From: Echinometra lucunter
Taxonomy: Eukaryota > Echinodermata > Echinoidea > Camarodonta > Echinometridae
Length of the DNA stretch: 64,000 nt
Direction of reading: 5' to 3'
NCBI GenBank assembly: GCA_029962745.1
Contig: CM057155.1
Location: 29,278,483 to 29,342,482 of the forward strand
The notes beneath the pieces were generated by a model, which saw nothing but the letters and a program-made list of their open reading frames with translations, searched no databases and was not told the origin of the DNA. Made by a program: the position numbers and the translations under genes. Positions 12,427 to 24,400 of this stretch are shown here, piece after piece. The stretch's first letter is position 1; each line of letters begins with the position of its first letter.

Positions 12427-15400
12427 AAGAATGAATGACAGATTTATATCAACATCAAAGATGTCATGCACCACAGGAAATACGTTTTTGATTATATTGT
12501 TACACTAAGGCTTTAAGTATACTTACTGCATCTAAGAAGCATAAGAACTCCCCACCGCTTGCTTCAATGGCCCGATTTCTGGCTGCACCAACTGCAATAC
12601 ACACATAATGTGATCAATTTTCATTTATCATTTTCACTTAACTGTTTCAACAGGAGAAGGAATTACTTGACAAAATACCATGAAACTTGTACTAATTCAT
12701 CACAAAATTATTTTAGCTGATAATAAAAATATCTTGTTATCTAAAACTGCAAGAAATTAAAAAATAACAGGAAATCTTCTTGAATTGAGACATATTGTAT
12801 ACCAAATTAGATTCCCCGTCAGTTATGGCTTAGTATTACTTATTTTTTTTTAATGGGATCTTCTTTGGGGGGGGGGGGGAGGGGATTACCAGAGCTATGT
12901 GTAAATTGCTCACCATGCATTTTTGTTTGGTTCTGTATTTGCTGCTTTATGGCATTCAGATCATAATACATTTAATACATGATACCATAATATTGTTTGA
13001 ATCATAATACATTCAATTCATAGAGAAATAAGCTTGCCTCCTACAGGTTTGCCATTATGTCCATTAATCAACATATCAATGCCTGCTTCCTCCAATTTCG
13101 ATCTGAATCCTTCTAGAATCATCACTGAATTGTCCTGAAAAGATGCATTGCAAAATAATGTGTCTTAGGTATATTTTGTATACTTGCAAAGAAATACATA
13201 ATCTGAAGACAATACCAACTGACTCATTTTCTTCTATCTCTCACATGGTGGTCCGTAATTCTGACTGAAACACATAATACAGACAGATACAGCTATCATC
13301 TGATAAGCATCTGAAGGTAATAGCTTATATTTTTCTAAAGAGTTCGGCAAGATTCTTCAAGTTGCCAGACATGAGACAGTATGATTCATTCTTAAAACTA
13401 TCTGAGTAGTATTCAAGGATCTGAGTTTTACTTCCATGGAGTGAAAGGTAAAGCTCTAGAATAGCTTACTTCAATTTCCATACATGTACATATATCATCT
13501 ACAATGTTTTTTGCAATTTTCTTCTAATGATTAATACTTTATTTCTGTCTATACTTGGTTGTTTGTGACCTTCTATGTCTGCCACTAAAAAAAAAAGTCA
13601 CAATAATTATAAAAATTATGCCCTCATTTAACAAATTCTTAATCAGAGGTAATACAACCCCCCTCCATGCCAATGAGTGACACATGTGATCATCAAATTC
13701 TGTGTTCAATCAAAGTCAGTCATACTGATGAAAGAAAGATGTAAATTCATACATACATTGCTAGCATCATTGTAGACAGAGAGCTGTATGGATCCAGTGA
13801 ACTTCTGAGCTAAGATAGACTCAAGACACTCTGGCAACCAAGGTTCACCATCATGTACAGGCATGATAATGGACTGGATAGCAAAAGGGAGGAGAAATAA
13901 AAAGACTGGACAGTTTAAGGTAGGTAAATGCTGTTCCAAATTCCATATCAGCAATAACAATAATGAATGCTACAGAATCATTAGGTGCATTCACACATAA
14001 CATGAATTGAAATTTGAATCGCGATTCAAATCATGATCCAAATTTCAAGTTTACTGTGGACGTTCACACACAAGGACCTATTGAAATTTAGATCGCGATT
14101 CTAACTGCAATTCAAATTTTGATATCCTTTTTGCCTTTCACATGCACACACGAGGAAGGAACGAAAATAGGCAAGAAAGCCCACAAACTTTTCTGCTTTA
14201 ACTTCTGTTTAACACAGTCTCAACAGGGCAAAGTACATGTACTTTCCGTTCACACACAAGGAAATATTGAAATTTAGATCGCGATTCTAATTGTAATTCA
14301 AATTTTGATATCCTTTTTACCTTTCACACACACACACGAGGAAGGAACGAAAATAGGCAGGAAAGCCCATAAACTTTTCTGCTTAAACTTCTGTTTAACA
14401 AGGTCTCAACAGGGCAAGGTACTTTCCACCACACATTGACAGTAATAGGGCTGTGAAAAGTAACACAACAAACTCAATGAAAACTAAATAATTTTGTACT
14501 ATCACACAAACATTTGTTAAAATCAACAGTGCCAAGATAATGTGCAGTGCATCTATGCTTACGCACACATGCTTGACATACATGTACACTTCACACATTG
14601 CACGCTGCATGTAGGCATACACTGCATACATAGCGCATCCATCGCACACAGGCAAAGAATGATCAGGATAGAGAAAACTGATTTTCGAATCACGATTCTG
14701 TTCACACACACACACACACACAGCACAGCAAATAACCAAGATTATTCTGAAAAATCACACTTCATACTGCAAGGTGAATCACGACTAAAATCGCGATTGT
14801 TAGATTAATGTCCACACAAAAAATAAAAGTGAAACTAATTGTGATTAGAAAATGATTTTTGAATCTCACTTTTTGCCTTGTGTGTGAATGCCCCTGTTCT
14901 ATTGAGGTTTATAAGTTTTGTTTAATTTCTACTACAAATACCTCATGGATGTACATCAAGGATTGGTATTTGTGTTGACTGATCAGGAAATGGACAAACT
15001 CTTGGATATAGAATGACTGAAATTGAATACACTTTGCAACTTTTTGGATCACTTTTCAGTCAACGGTCATGATGATCAAGACTGAAGTGAAAGTGTGAAG
15101 GTAGGAATAGGCCTATTTAATGCATTGGCTTTTGAGGGCAGCTCAGTATAGGAGGAGGAAATTGTATAAAGGCAGTGTATAGAGTAACATGCACGTGGTT
15201 GTACCCACAGCATCCCTTCAGCACTTATACTTTACTGTGCTGCTTCAACTGTCGCTAGCACATAAGCAATGTGAAGTATTCATGCGATGGTATGTGTTGC
15301 AAAACTTCATCATGAAGGTTTCATCTCTTGAAATTATCACTGACATACCAACAATAGTTTTACTTCATTGTGAAGTGAGATATTAATGTATGTAAGAGAA

Positions 15401-18400
15401 ATAGAGAAACCTTTGTGGTGAAGTTTTGCCTTTGCAACACATATCGTCACATGAAATGCACATCGCTTGTGCTATACACCGCTTGCAATGGCACAGAATA
15501 TAACTTTAAGTGCGTAGGAGTAGGGAATTCAATCCCATGTGGCTGTATCCAGTCGATGTTGTGGATAAATGGTGGAGACACACGTGTGTCCCCACGGCGT
15601 CGAACAAGGACATATACACAAAATCTTTGCAAACCCGGTCGGTAACCCATAAGGTATCCGTGTGCTGCATACATAGACTTTATGTACGAACGTGATTACC
15701 TTCCAGTTGACCTCAGTGGATGAAACGAAATTCCTGAGTGTGCATGAAGCAATTTTGTTTTGGGGTAAGTTGTAAGTTGTCAAAATGAATACAAGACATA
15801 AAAACTTATCAATTGATTATTCAATTTCAAGATAACATCACTTTTGTAGGAGTGATGAGTCATAATCTTCCAGATCCAGAGAATCAAGCTGCATCATGTA
15901 CGCAATGTAATCTGATCATGCTTTTTGTCATGAATTTGCAAGAATTTCCAATGCTCCCTTGTATAGTGTATAGACCCTAGACTGCCTTGTATAACATAAA
16001 AAATGCAAGTCTGCTCGTGCATTTGTGGACTGAAATAATGCACTTGATCTGTGCTTGACTCGCCGCCTGGATATACCACATTCAGTCCTGTAGCTATACA
16101 CTGTGCTGTTGTGCGCTGTACAAGCTGGCATATAGGCAAATCTTGCGAATTCATGACAAAAAGAGCGACTACATCGCATGTGTGATGAAGCTGAATTCTC
16201 TCAGCTACAAAAGTGACATTATCTTAAAGTGAGTATTCAGTACTGAAACAATGTGAGTTCATTTAAAAGAGCATGATTTCATGAGCAGAAAATCATCTGC
16301 CTAAAGTTTTTTAAAAGTCGTTTTGCCAAGGAAACCCCCAAATGTGGTAAGATTTCAGGATATTTTTTACCCCTCACCTGTGACCCAGTTTCAACTGGGT
16401 ACCCACTTTGACGTCAAAGTGGGTACCAGGTAGCACAATTCTAGCAAAATGCGCGCAAGGTACAATACATATTGTACAGTCTAGCGCGCAGCACAACTGC
16501 AATGCGCAAAGCTGGGTACCCACTTTGACGTTATACCTCATACTCAAATTTTTTTGGTCAATTCTTGACTTTTTATGAGAAAATTAGCCAAAATGCATTG
16601 ATTTCAATTGAAAATCATCAAATTTTTAATGTTATTCCTCTTAGAATTCTATTTCGATCATGTATCAAAAATAGAATTTACCATTGTGTAATCACTTTAA
16701 GATTGAATATTTGATTGATGATTTTTTGCTTCTTATATTTATCTTGATAACTTACAATTTACTAAAAAACAATGATTTATTGCTTCATATGCACTCGGAA
16801 ATTCCGTTCTCTGCGCTGAAGGTCAACCAGAAGTTTGACCCCTCGTACATAATGTCCATGTATGCTAATGACGATTACCTTCCAAGATACCAAACGGGTT
16901 CGCAAAGATTTTTTTATGTGTCCTTGTCCGATGGCATTGGGTCTGGCTATCAAGAGAGACTCCAACCACTAGCATCTCTTAAGTGGAAGATTCTCCCGCC
17001 GAGCCCCCTAGCAAACGGGAGACTCTGACTTAATGTGTGCATAGCCCACATAACCAGCGCAAAGCATGAAATTCCTTACGGCCGGAGGCCACTTTTACTT
17101 TGGTTATAGAACTTAGAAGCTATCTGGTGCTATCTTAGGCTTATTTTTGAATATATAACAACAAAATCCAATGATTCAGATTCATTTTTTTCAAAAAGGT
17201 GGTCGGGCAGGAGAAAAATGGAGAAACACGGCTAGGGCGGGAGAAATTCAAACTCAAGCAGGAGAGCGGGAGATTTTGTGAAAATGGACTCAAAGTGGAA
17301 GATCTCCTGCCGAAAACGGGAGAGTTGGAGTCTCTATATCATTCCTGCTGACCTAGATGCGGTATATCCAAGAGCTCTTCTTAAGTTCTTGCACATCGTT
17401 CATTTGGCCCTGAATCATGCACTCGCTTCCCTGCTACATGTACAGTAGTGCTACCGTGCATTTATCTGGACAAAATCAGGATGATAACCCTGCATTTATA
17501 TGCTATGCCCATCGCAATGCCGGTGTCTGCAGCAGGGAAATTTTTTTTTTTTTTTCCGTGGCTACTCTTTGAGCCCACCCACCTACATTTTCTACATTGT
17601 ATGACAGTTTACATTGGACCCTATGAGAATTTCAGGGTCTCTTTTTTTATTTGGGCACTCAATATATAATGCGTGGTGGGTATGTGCCGCGGAGAAAACC
17701 CCCATTTTTACACTCAAATTTCTGTTCTAAAGCATAGCATTTTTATCTTATTGAGAAAAAGAACAAAGAAAGCCGTTCCAAAGCATGGCATTTTCTCCTT
17801 ATCGAGAAAAAAGAAGAAAGAAATCCGTTCCAAGGCTTCGCATATTTTTCGTTACGCCGTTCCGGCCACATCGATCCGCTGCAATGAGCTGCATTTTTGG
17901 TGAAAAGCAACCTGCAGAGCGCTGTACTATCGGACCATCGCCTCTGCGCGAGCGCACTTGCGCCCGTGCCGCTGGGCTAGCTGCATGCATGTATGCCCGT
18001 TCCATTAGCCCTAAGGGGCGTTCAGAGGTGTTATTTTATTTTGTTATTTTACTGAACGCCCTGACCCGAATCCATTTGCCCCTGTATAGATTGGCTTGTC
18101 AACAAAAAATACCTTCTAAGTTCGCCATCGGGCCGATAGATCTACCTGCAAACTTAGATTCTAAATTCTTAGTCTAGAAATAAGAAACAGACTTTTAATT
18201 GCTTCGAGATCCTACCTTCCTGTCGATTCCATTGCGTGGCTAATCTTCATTTCAATAGCGCGACCTCATGACATCATCAGTTTATTTATGTCCGTTAGCC
18301 TCAGCCACAGGCGCAGGCGAACGGTGTGCATATGCGGCGTTGCACTCTCGCACGTAGAGTACATGCGGCCCGTATGCGTACGTGCGAGAGCGCAACGCCG

Positions 18401-21400
18401 CATGCGCACCGTAGAGATCTATTTCTTTCCTTCTTTCAATATTGTGATAATAAAATTTGTTCAAAGATGACAACTACTTTTGATTACTTATCTTATATAT
18501 TTTTCTTCTCCTTCTTCTTAATTTTGCTGTGCAGATAGTTAAAAAGATGCTGGATAAGGACCCAAGACCAAATCCATTCAAGGATAACTTGCCAGGCGAT
18601 AAGTAGTACAGATGTTTCATGTCGCGTCATCCCGACCTTGCGAAGAGGATGCCCCAGCAGCTTGGGGGGGGGGGGGAAGGGCAGTACTTACTGAAGAAAA
18701 GATAAAGAATCGGTTTGGTGGGCTCGAGGAGTACCTGGAAGAAAACAACAGCATTTCCATTTTGCATCAGCCTGAGTGAATGTACAACTGTGATGAGTCC
18801 GGTTTTCCACTCAGCGGCAAACCTGAGAGAGTGCTGGCTGAAAAGGGGGCCAAGACGGTAAGCGTCTACAACACAAGCGACAAGACCCAAATAACACTCC
18901 TTTGTACTATTGCAGCTTATGAAGAGGATGCCCCAGCAGCTTGGGGGGGGGGGGGGGAAAGGGCAGTACTTACTGAAGAAAAGATAAAGAATTGGTTTGG
19001 TGGGCTCGAGGAGTACCTGGAAGAAAACAACAGCATTTCCAATTTGCATCAGCCCGAGCAAATGTACAACTGTGATGAATCCCGTTTTCCACTCAGCAGC
19101 AAACCTGAGAGAGTGCTGGCTGAAAAGAGGGCCAAGAGGGTAAGCGTCTACACCACAAGCGACAAGACCCAAATAACACTCCTTTGTACTATTGCAGCTT
19201 GCGAAGAGGATGCCCCAGCAGCTTGGGGGGAAAGGGCAGTACTTACTGAAGAAAAGATAAAGAATTGGTTTGGTTGGCTCGAGGAGTACCTGGAAGAAAA
19301 CAACAGCATTTCCATTTTGCATCAGCCCAAGCGAATGTACAACTGTGATGAATCCGGTTTCCACTCAGCGGCAAACCTGAGAGAGTGCTGGCTGAAAAGA
19401 GGGCCAAGACGGTAAGCGTCTTCAACACAAGCGACAAGACCCAAATAACACTCCTTTGTACTATTGCAGCTTGCGAAGAGGATGCCCCAGCAGTTTGGGG
19501 GGCGAAAGGGCAGTACTTACTGAAGAAATGATAAAGAATTGGTTTGGTGGGCTCAAGGAGTACCTGGAAGAAAACAACAGCATTTCCATCTTGCATCAGC
19601 CCGAGCGAATGTACAACTCTGATGAGTCCGGTTTTTCACTCAGCAGCAAACCTGAGAGAGTGCTGGCTGAAAAGCGGGCCAAGACGGTAAGCGTCTACAG
19701 CACAAGCGACAAGACCCAAATAACGCTCCTTGTACTATCGCAGCTTGCGAAGAGGATGCCCCAGCAGTTTGGGGGGCGAAAGGGCAGTACTTACTGAAGA
19801 AATGATAAAGAATTGGTTTGGTGGGCTCAAGGAGTACCTGGAAGAAAACAACAGCATTTCCATTTTGCATCAGCCCAAGCGAATGTACAACTGTGATGAA
19901 TCCGGTTTCCACTCAGCGGCAAACCTGAGAGAGTGCTGGCTGAAAAGAGGGCCAAGACGGTAAGCGTCTTCAACACAAGCGACAAGACCCAAATAACACT
20001 CCTTTGTACTATTGCAGCTTGCGAAGAGGATGCCCCAGCAGTTTGGGGGGCGAAAGGGCAGTACTTACTGAAGAAATGATAAAGAATTGGTTTGGTGGGC
20101 TCAAGGAGTACCTGGAAGAAAACAACAGCATTTCCATCTTGCATCAGCCCGAGCGAATGTACAACTCTGATGAGTCCGGTTTTTCACTCAGCAGCAAACC
20201 TGAGAGAGTGCTGGCTGAAAAGCGGGCCAAGACGGTAAGCGTCTACAGCACAAGCGACAAGACCCAAATAACGCTCCTTGTACTATCGCAGCTTCTGTGT
20301 TTACCCCCCCCCCCCCCGTCAGTGCTTCCGTGACAACTCGCTGAAAGGAGGACCGGAAGGTGCATACCGGTCTAAGAATGGATGGATGGACTCAGAGGTT
20401 TTTTTATTGCTATATGAAAAACCTCTTTGTACCATTCATCCAGAGCCAAGGCATCCAGAAGCCGGTCCTCCTTTTAGTAGATGGTCACTCCAGTCATGTT
20501 TCTTTTGAAGTCGCAGAGTTATGCCAGGAACAGGAGGTGAGCCTTTACTGCTTCCCTGCACACGCAAGCCATGTGCTGCTGCCTCGCGACCTCTCGGTGT
20601 TTTGACCTTTGGAGGCGGCATGGGGACGAGTCCAAAGGAGTATATAAAAGCCCACCTTGGAGAATTTGTACAAAAATTTTCCTTTGTCCCAGCGTTCAAA
20701 CCAGCGTGGGAGGAGGTCAGCAAGAAACCACACACATCGCCCAGAATGGGTTTGCAGGGCTCTACCCATACACTAAATGCTTCAATAAGGACAAACTGGG
20801 CCCTGTAGCTCTTTTTGGCAAGTCCAATGAAGGAAACGCCAAAGCTGCTACCAATCCCCAAACCACCTGGCCAATCCCAGGAGGTCATGGCGATGGACCC
20901 GATGTGCCCGATAACACTCTCCTTCAAGAACAGGACGTCCAACTTGCACGGATTCCCATAACCCCGAACAGAGGTGATGACGGTTCGACACAAAGTGATC
21001 TCCAAGCTCCAAGTTGCTCAAGTGCCCTAGGACAAGAAGGTGGATTTCATTTCCCAGCTCTCCAGGAACAGCTCATCTTCCCTAGCATAAGAAAGAAGAA
21101 AGATTCAATGCGGAAGACTACAGCAGAACAGATTCCTTAATGCATTAATAGCACAGCTTTCATCCATTACAAGAGGAATCAGCTAAAGAAGAAAGAAGAA
21201 GAGAAGAAGATTGGATTGGCTGCAATCACTGTCCTCGTTGGTATCATATTGTTTGCACGACATTAGATGGACTCGAAGATGAAAAAATAAAGCAAACAGA
21301 CTTCAAATGTCCTTCCTGTTAGGAGTTTTCTCTGTATCTTCACCTGACTTCTCACTCTACAGATTTTTTTTTTAGATATATTTGAATATTACGAAAATTA

Positions 21401-24400
21401 AATCTATTTATTTGCAATTATCGAATTTCAAAATGTTTCATTCACTGATAGACTTTTCTATGTGGATTTTTCACCACTATATTTTATGTTTGTGCATGAT
21501 ATGAATTTGAAATCTAAAAGGTATCACCTTGAACATTGCCTAATTTCATTTATGGAAATGTAATATTTTATTTATGCAATTGAAAGATTTGAATCGTGGA
21601 GAGAATCACCTTGAATTCTATTTATGGAAATGTAATATTTTAGTTGTGCAATTGAAACGTTTGAAAAGTGGTAAGGATAGCCTCTAAATTTGTCTATATT
21701 CCATTTATTGAAATGTAATAGTTTAGTTATGCAATTGAAAGATTTGAATGGTGGAAAGGATCACCTTTAATGTTATTTATGAAAATGTAATATTTTAGTT
21801 ATGCAGTTGAAAGATTTGAATGGTGGAAAGGATCACCTTGAATTTTATTTATGGAAATGTAGTATTTTAGTTATGCAATTGAAAGATTTGAATGGTGGAA
21901 AGGATCGCCTTTAGTTTTATTTATGAAAATGTAATATTTGAATTGTGCAATTGAAACGTTTGAAAGGTGGAAAGAATCGCCTACGTTTGTTTATATTCCA
22001 TTTATTGAAATGCAATATTTTAGTTACGCGATTGGAAAAATTGAAAGGTGGAAAGGATTGCCTGAATTTTATTTATGGAAATGTAATATTTCAGTTGTGC
22101 ATTTCATACTTTTGAAAGGTGAAAGGCATCTCATTCATTTTCTCTGTAGACCCTATGTTTCTGTTTTTTTTCAGGAAAATGATATTCAAATATCAAATGA
22201 CAAATGTTGATCTGCAAAGTGTTCGGAGCAATGATGTAAGGTAAATTGTGCATCTGTAATTCCTGAATAGAATGCCTTGCCTTAATAAGAAATAATATTG
22301 TATTCACAAACGACTGCCTATCTTAACCTCATATTTAGGAAACAATTCAATACTGAAATATGAACAACATATATATGTCTTCCATAAATCCTCTGTCTCT
22401 GCTGTTGCCGATCTCTCTTTTAGTCAAGAGGCCTTTCTCATATCGTTCGTAAGTCGTTTTCAAAACACCTTGAGTTTTTTTTCTTTTGATCTTTTTCATT
22501 TATACATGTATGTTTCTCTCTGTAAATGAATTAAAAAAAAAATTCATTATACAAAATCCTTAGACATACAAAATCCTTACATTTTCGCAAGTAAATCAAT
22601 ATGGAATTATTTGTAAGTATATGCACCAAAATGTTATGATAATTACATTTCACAACAAATGAAAGCCACTTCACAAATATAGCAAAAAGGCTTAAGAGGT
22701 CGAATCTCGGGCAGCTTACTCTACTGGATGATTTCATGCTCCGCGCTAACGTAACGTTACTGCCCACTCGACCCCAAAAGCGGTAGGTATGTGCCGCGGA
22801 TGAGACAAAAAACAGGGGCTCTGGAACGGGCTTATGGTGAAAAGGAGGGTCTTCGGAACGGACTTCGGAACTACAAATGTTTGTGAAAACGGTGCTTTTG
22901 GAATGGTTCGCCTGTGTGTGAGTGCGTATGTATCCCTATGGAACGGGCATACGTGCATGCAGCTAGCCCGGCGGCTCGGCAACCGGGTGCGCTCGCGCAA
23001 AGGCAATGGTCGGACAGCGCTCTGCAGGCCGCTTTTCACAAAAATGCAGCTCACTGAAGCAGATCACTGTGGCCGGAACGGCAAAACGAAAAACATGTGG
23101 AGCTTTGGAACGGATTTCTCTCTTCTTTTTTCTCGATACGTCTGATAAGAAGAAAATGCTATGCTTTGGAACGGAATTCTTTGTTCTTTTTCTCAATAAG
23201 ATGAAAATGCCATGCTTTGGAACGGAAATTCGAGTGTAAAAATGGGGGTCTCAATATAGCCAAGAAATTGGCATAATCGTGTGTCAGGCCCCACTCAATT
23301 AATGCATGGTGAGTGGGGCTGATGCCCACATACATCATGATCGATTATCTCCCCTGGCCTAACTTAGAGTACCACAGCTAACTAGGACAGAAACAGAAGA
23401 TGATGGGCTTACACAATTTTTATAAAAGAATGGGTTGATCGATCATTATGTTTAATCATCATTATCTTCTTTTAAAACTCTCTATATAGTATAGGGTATA
23501 CTTGTGTTAACGGTCCCACCAAACGCGATTCAAATATGATTAATACAGCATCGGGGCTGATGAGCACAGTATATACTCGTGTTTCCGGCCCCACCAAACG
23601 GGATACAAACGTGATCAACACAGCAGCGGGGCTGATGCCCATCAGCCCCACTGCCGTGATAATCAATTTATAATACCGTTTGGTGGGGCCGTTAACACGA
23701 GTAGAGGTCTATATATTAGGGAGTGGTCAATAGAATAATGTTAAAAATGTGAAAATGTACTTTTGTGAAAATGTACAATTTATACAAATTTTTTTTTTTT
23801 CTTTTTAAAGGATGTTTTATTATATTCTCTCAAATCAAAATACACAATCAGATTCTATAAACAATTTGTACAAACTATTTGAAACATAATTATAAATTAT
23901 ACAATAAATCCATTACAATATAATTATACAACTTATACATCAAACTTCAAAAATACTAGAAATTAATACTAATGCGTTTCAGCAATTACAAAATGAAATA
24001 TTAACAAAATATATGACATGATCAGAGAGAAAAAAAAGATAAAAAAATGTTGTTCCACCTCCCACCCCCCCCCCCCTCCCCTCCGTCCCCAGGTTAGGAG
24101 CATTCTCCCCTTTATGCCTATACTCTACATGGAAGGGACTGCAATTCTCCGTATTGTTTTTTTTTTTTTCTGTGTTTTTATTTATTTTGTTTTGTGGCTT
24201 TGTCTCTCATATGTATACCTTTGCCTCATTCTCCCTATTTATTCTTTTAATTAAGATTTTCCCATTTCCTTAAATGAAGAGACATCTTGCCTCTACCTAG
24301 CGCCAGCCTTCTTTCTTCCCATTCTTCTTCTTTAAATTTCCTTTTAATTTCATCCATGGTTATAAGTGCACCCTTTTCCCTCCCTTTGAAGATTAAAAAT

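Larger units (their letters stand above)
18541..21322 (+). pseudogene. Broken pogo/Tigger-like DDE transposase with amplified core and PHD-like tail
   Basis: Pieces in order: [19 protein letters not shown] (18541-18605, end of the CENP-B-type DNA-binding part), [14 protein letters not shown] (about 18620-18660), the amplified core with MYNCDESGF (first catalytic Asp), [14 protein letters not shown] (second Asp, near 20480), and [16 protein letters not shown] (third Asp, 35 residues on, near 20590). A TGA at 20603-20605 replaces the residue after VF. A frameshift follows near 20730, then a long C-terminal frame to 21138 and a PHD-like C/H segment (21209-21322). The family is DDE_1/pogo, as in Tigger and Jerky proteins, which cut and paste DNA in the nucleus. 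With several stops, frameshifts and a six-fold internal repeat it cannot make an intact enzyme. The N-terminal HTH is not visible. Confidence 0.85.

Noticed and set aside
12088..12474. Minus-strand 128-aa frame with poly-Leu
   Set aside because: Poly-Leu is the AAG repeat read in reverse, and the segment lies inside QTGAL intron 4 with no homology.
13874..13960. In-frame extension of QTGAL exon 2 to an ATG at 13960 as the true start
   Set aside because: The extension is hydrophobic, unlike the family N-terminus, and ends in a good pyrimidine tract plus CAG. The distant exon at 31865-31897 fits better, but this remains possible.
18627..20333. Several separate small genes on both strands
   Set aside because: All are overlapping frames of one tandemly repeated transposase segment.
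20436..21005. 189-aa minus-strand frame
   Set aside because: It lies opposite the transposase remnant, which has clear DDE motifs on the plus strand.
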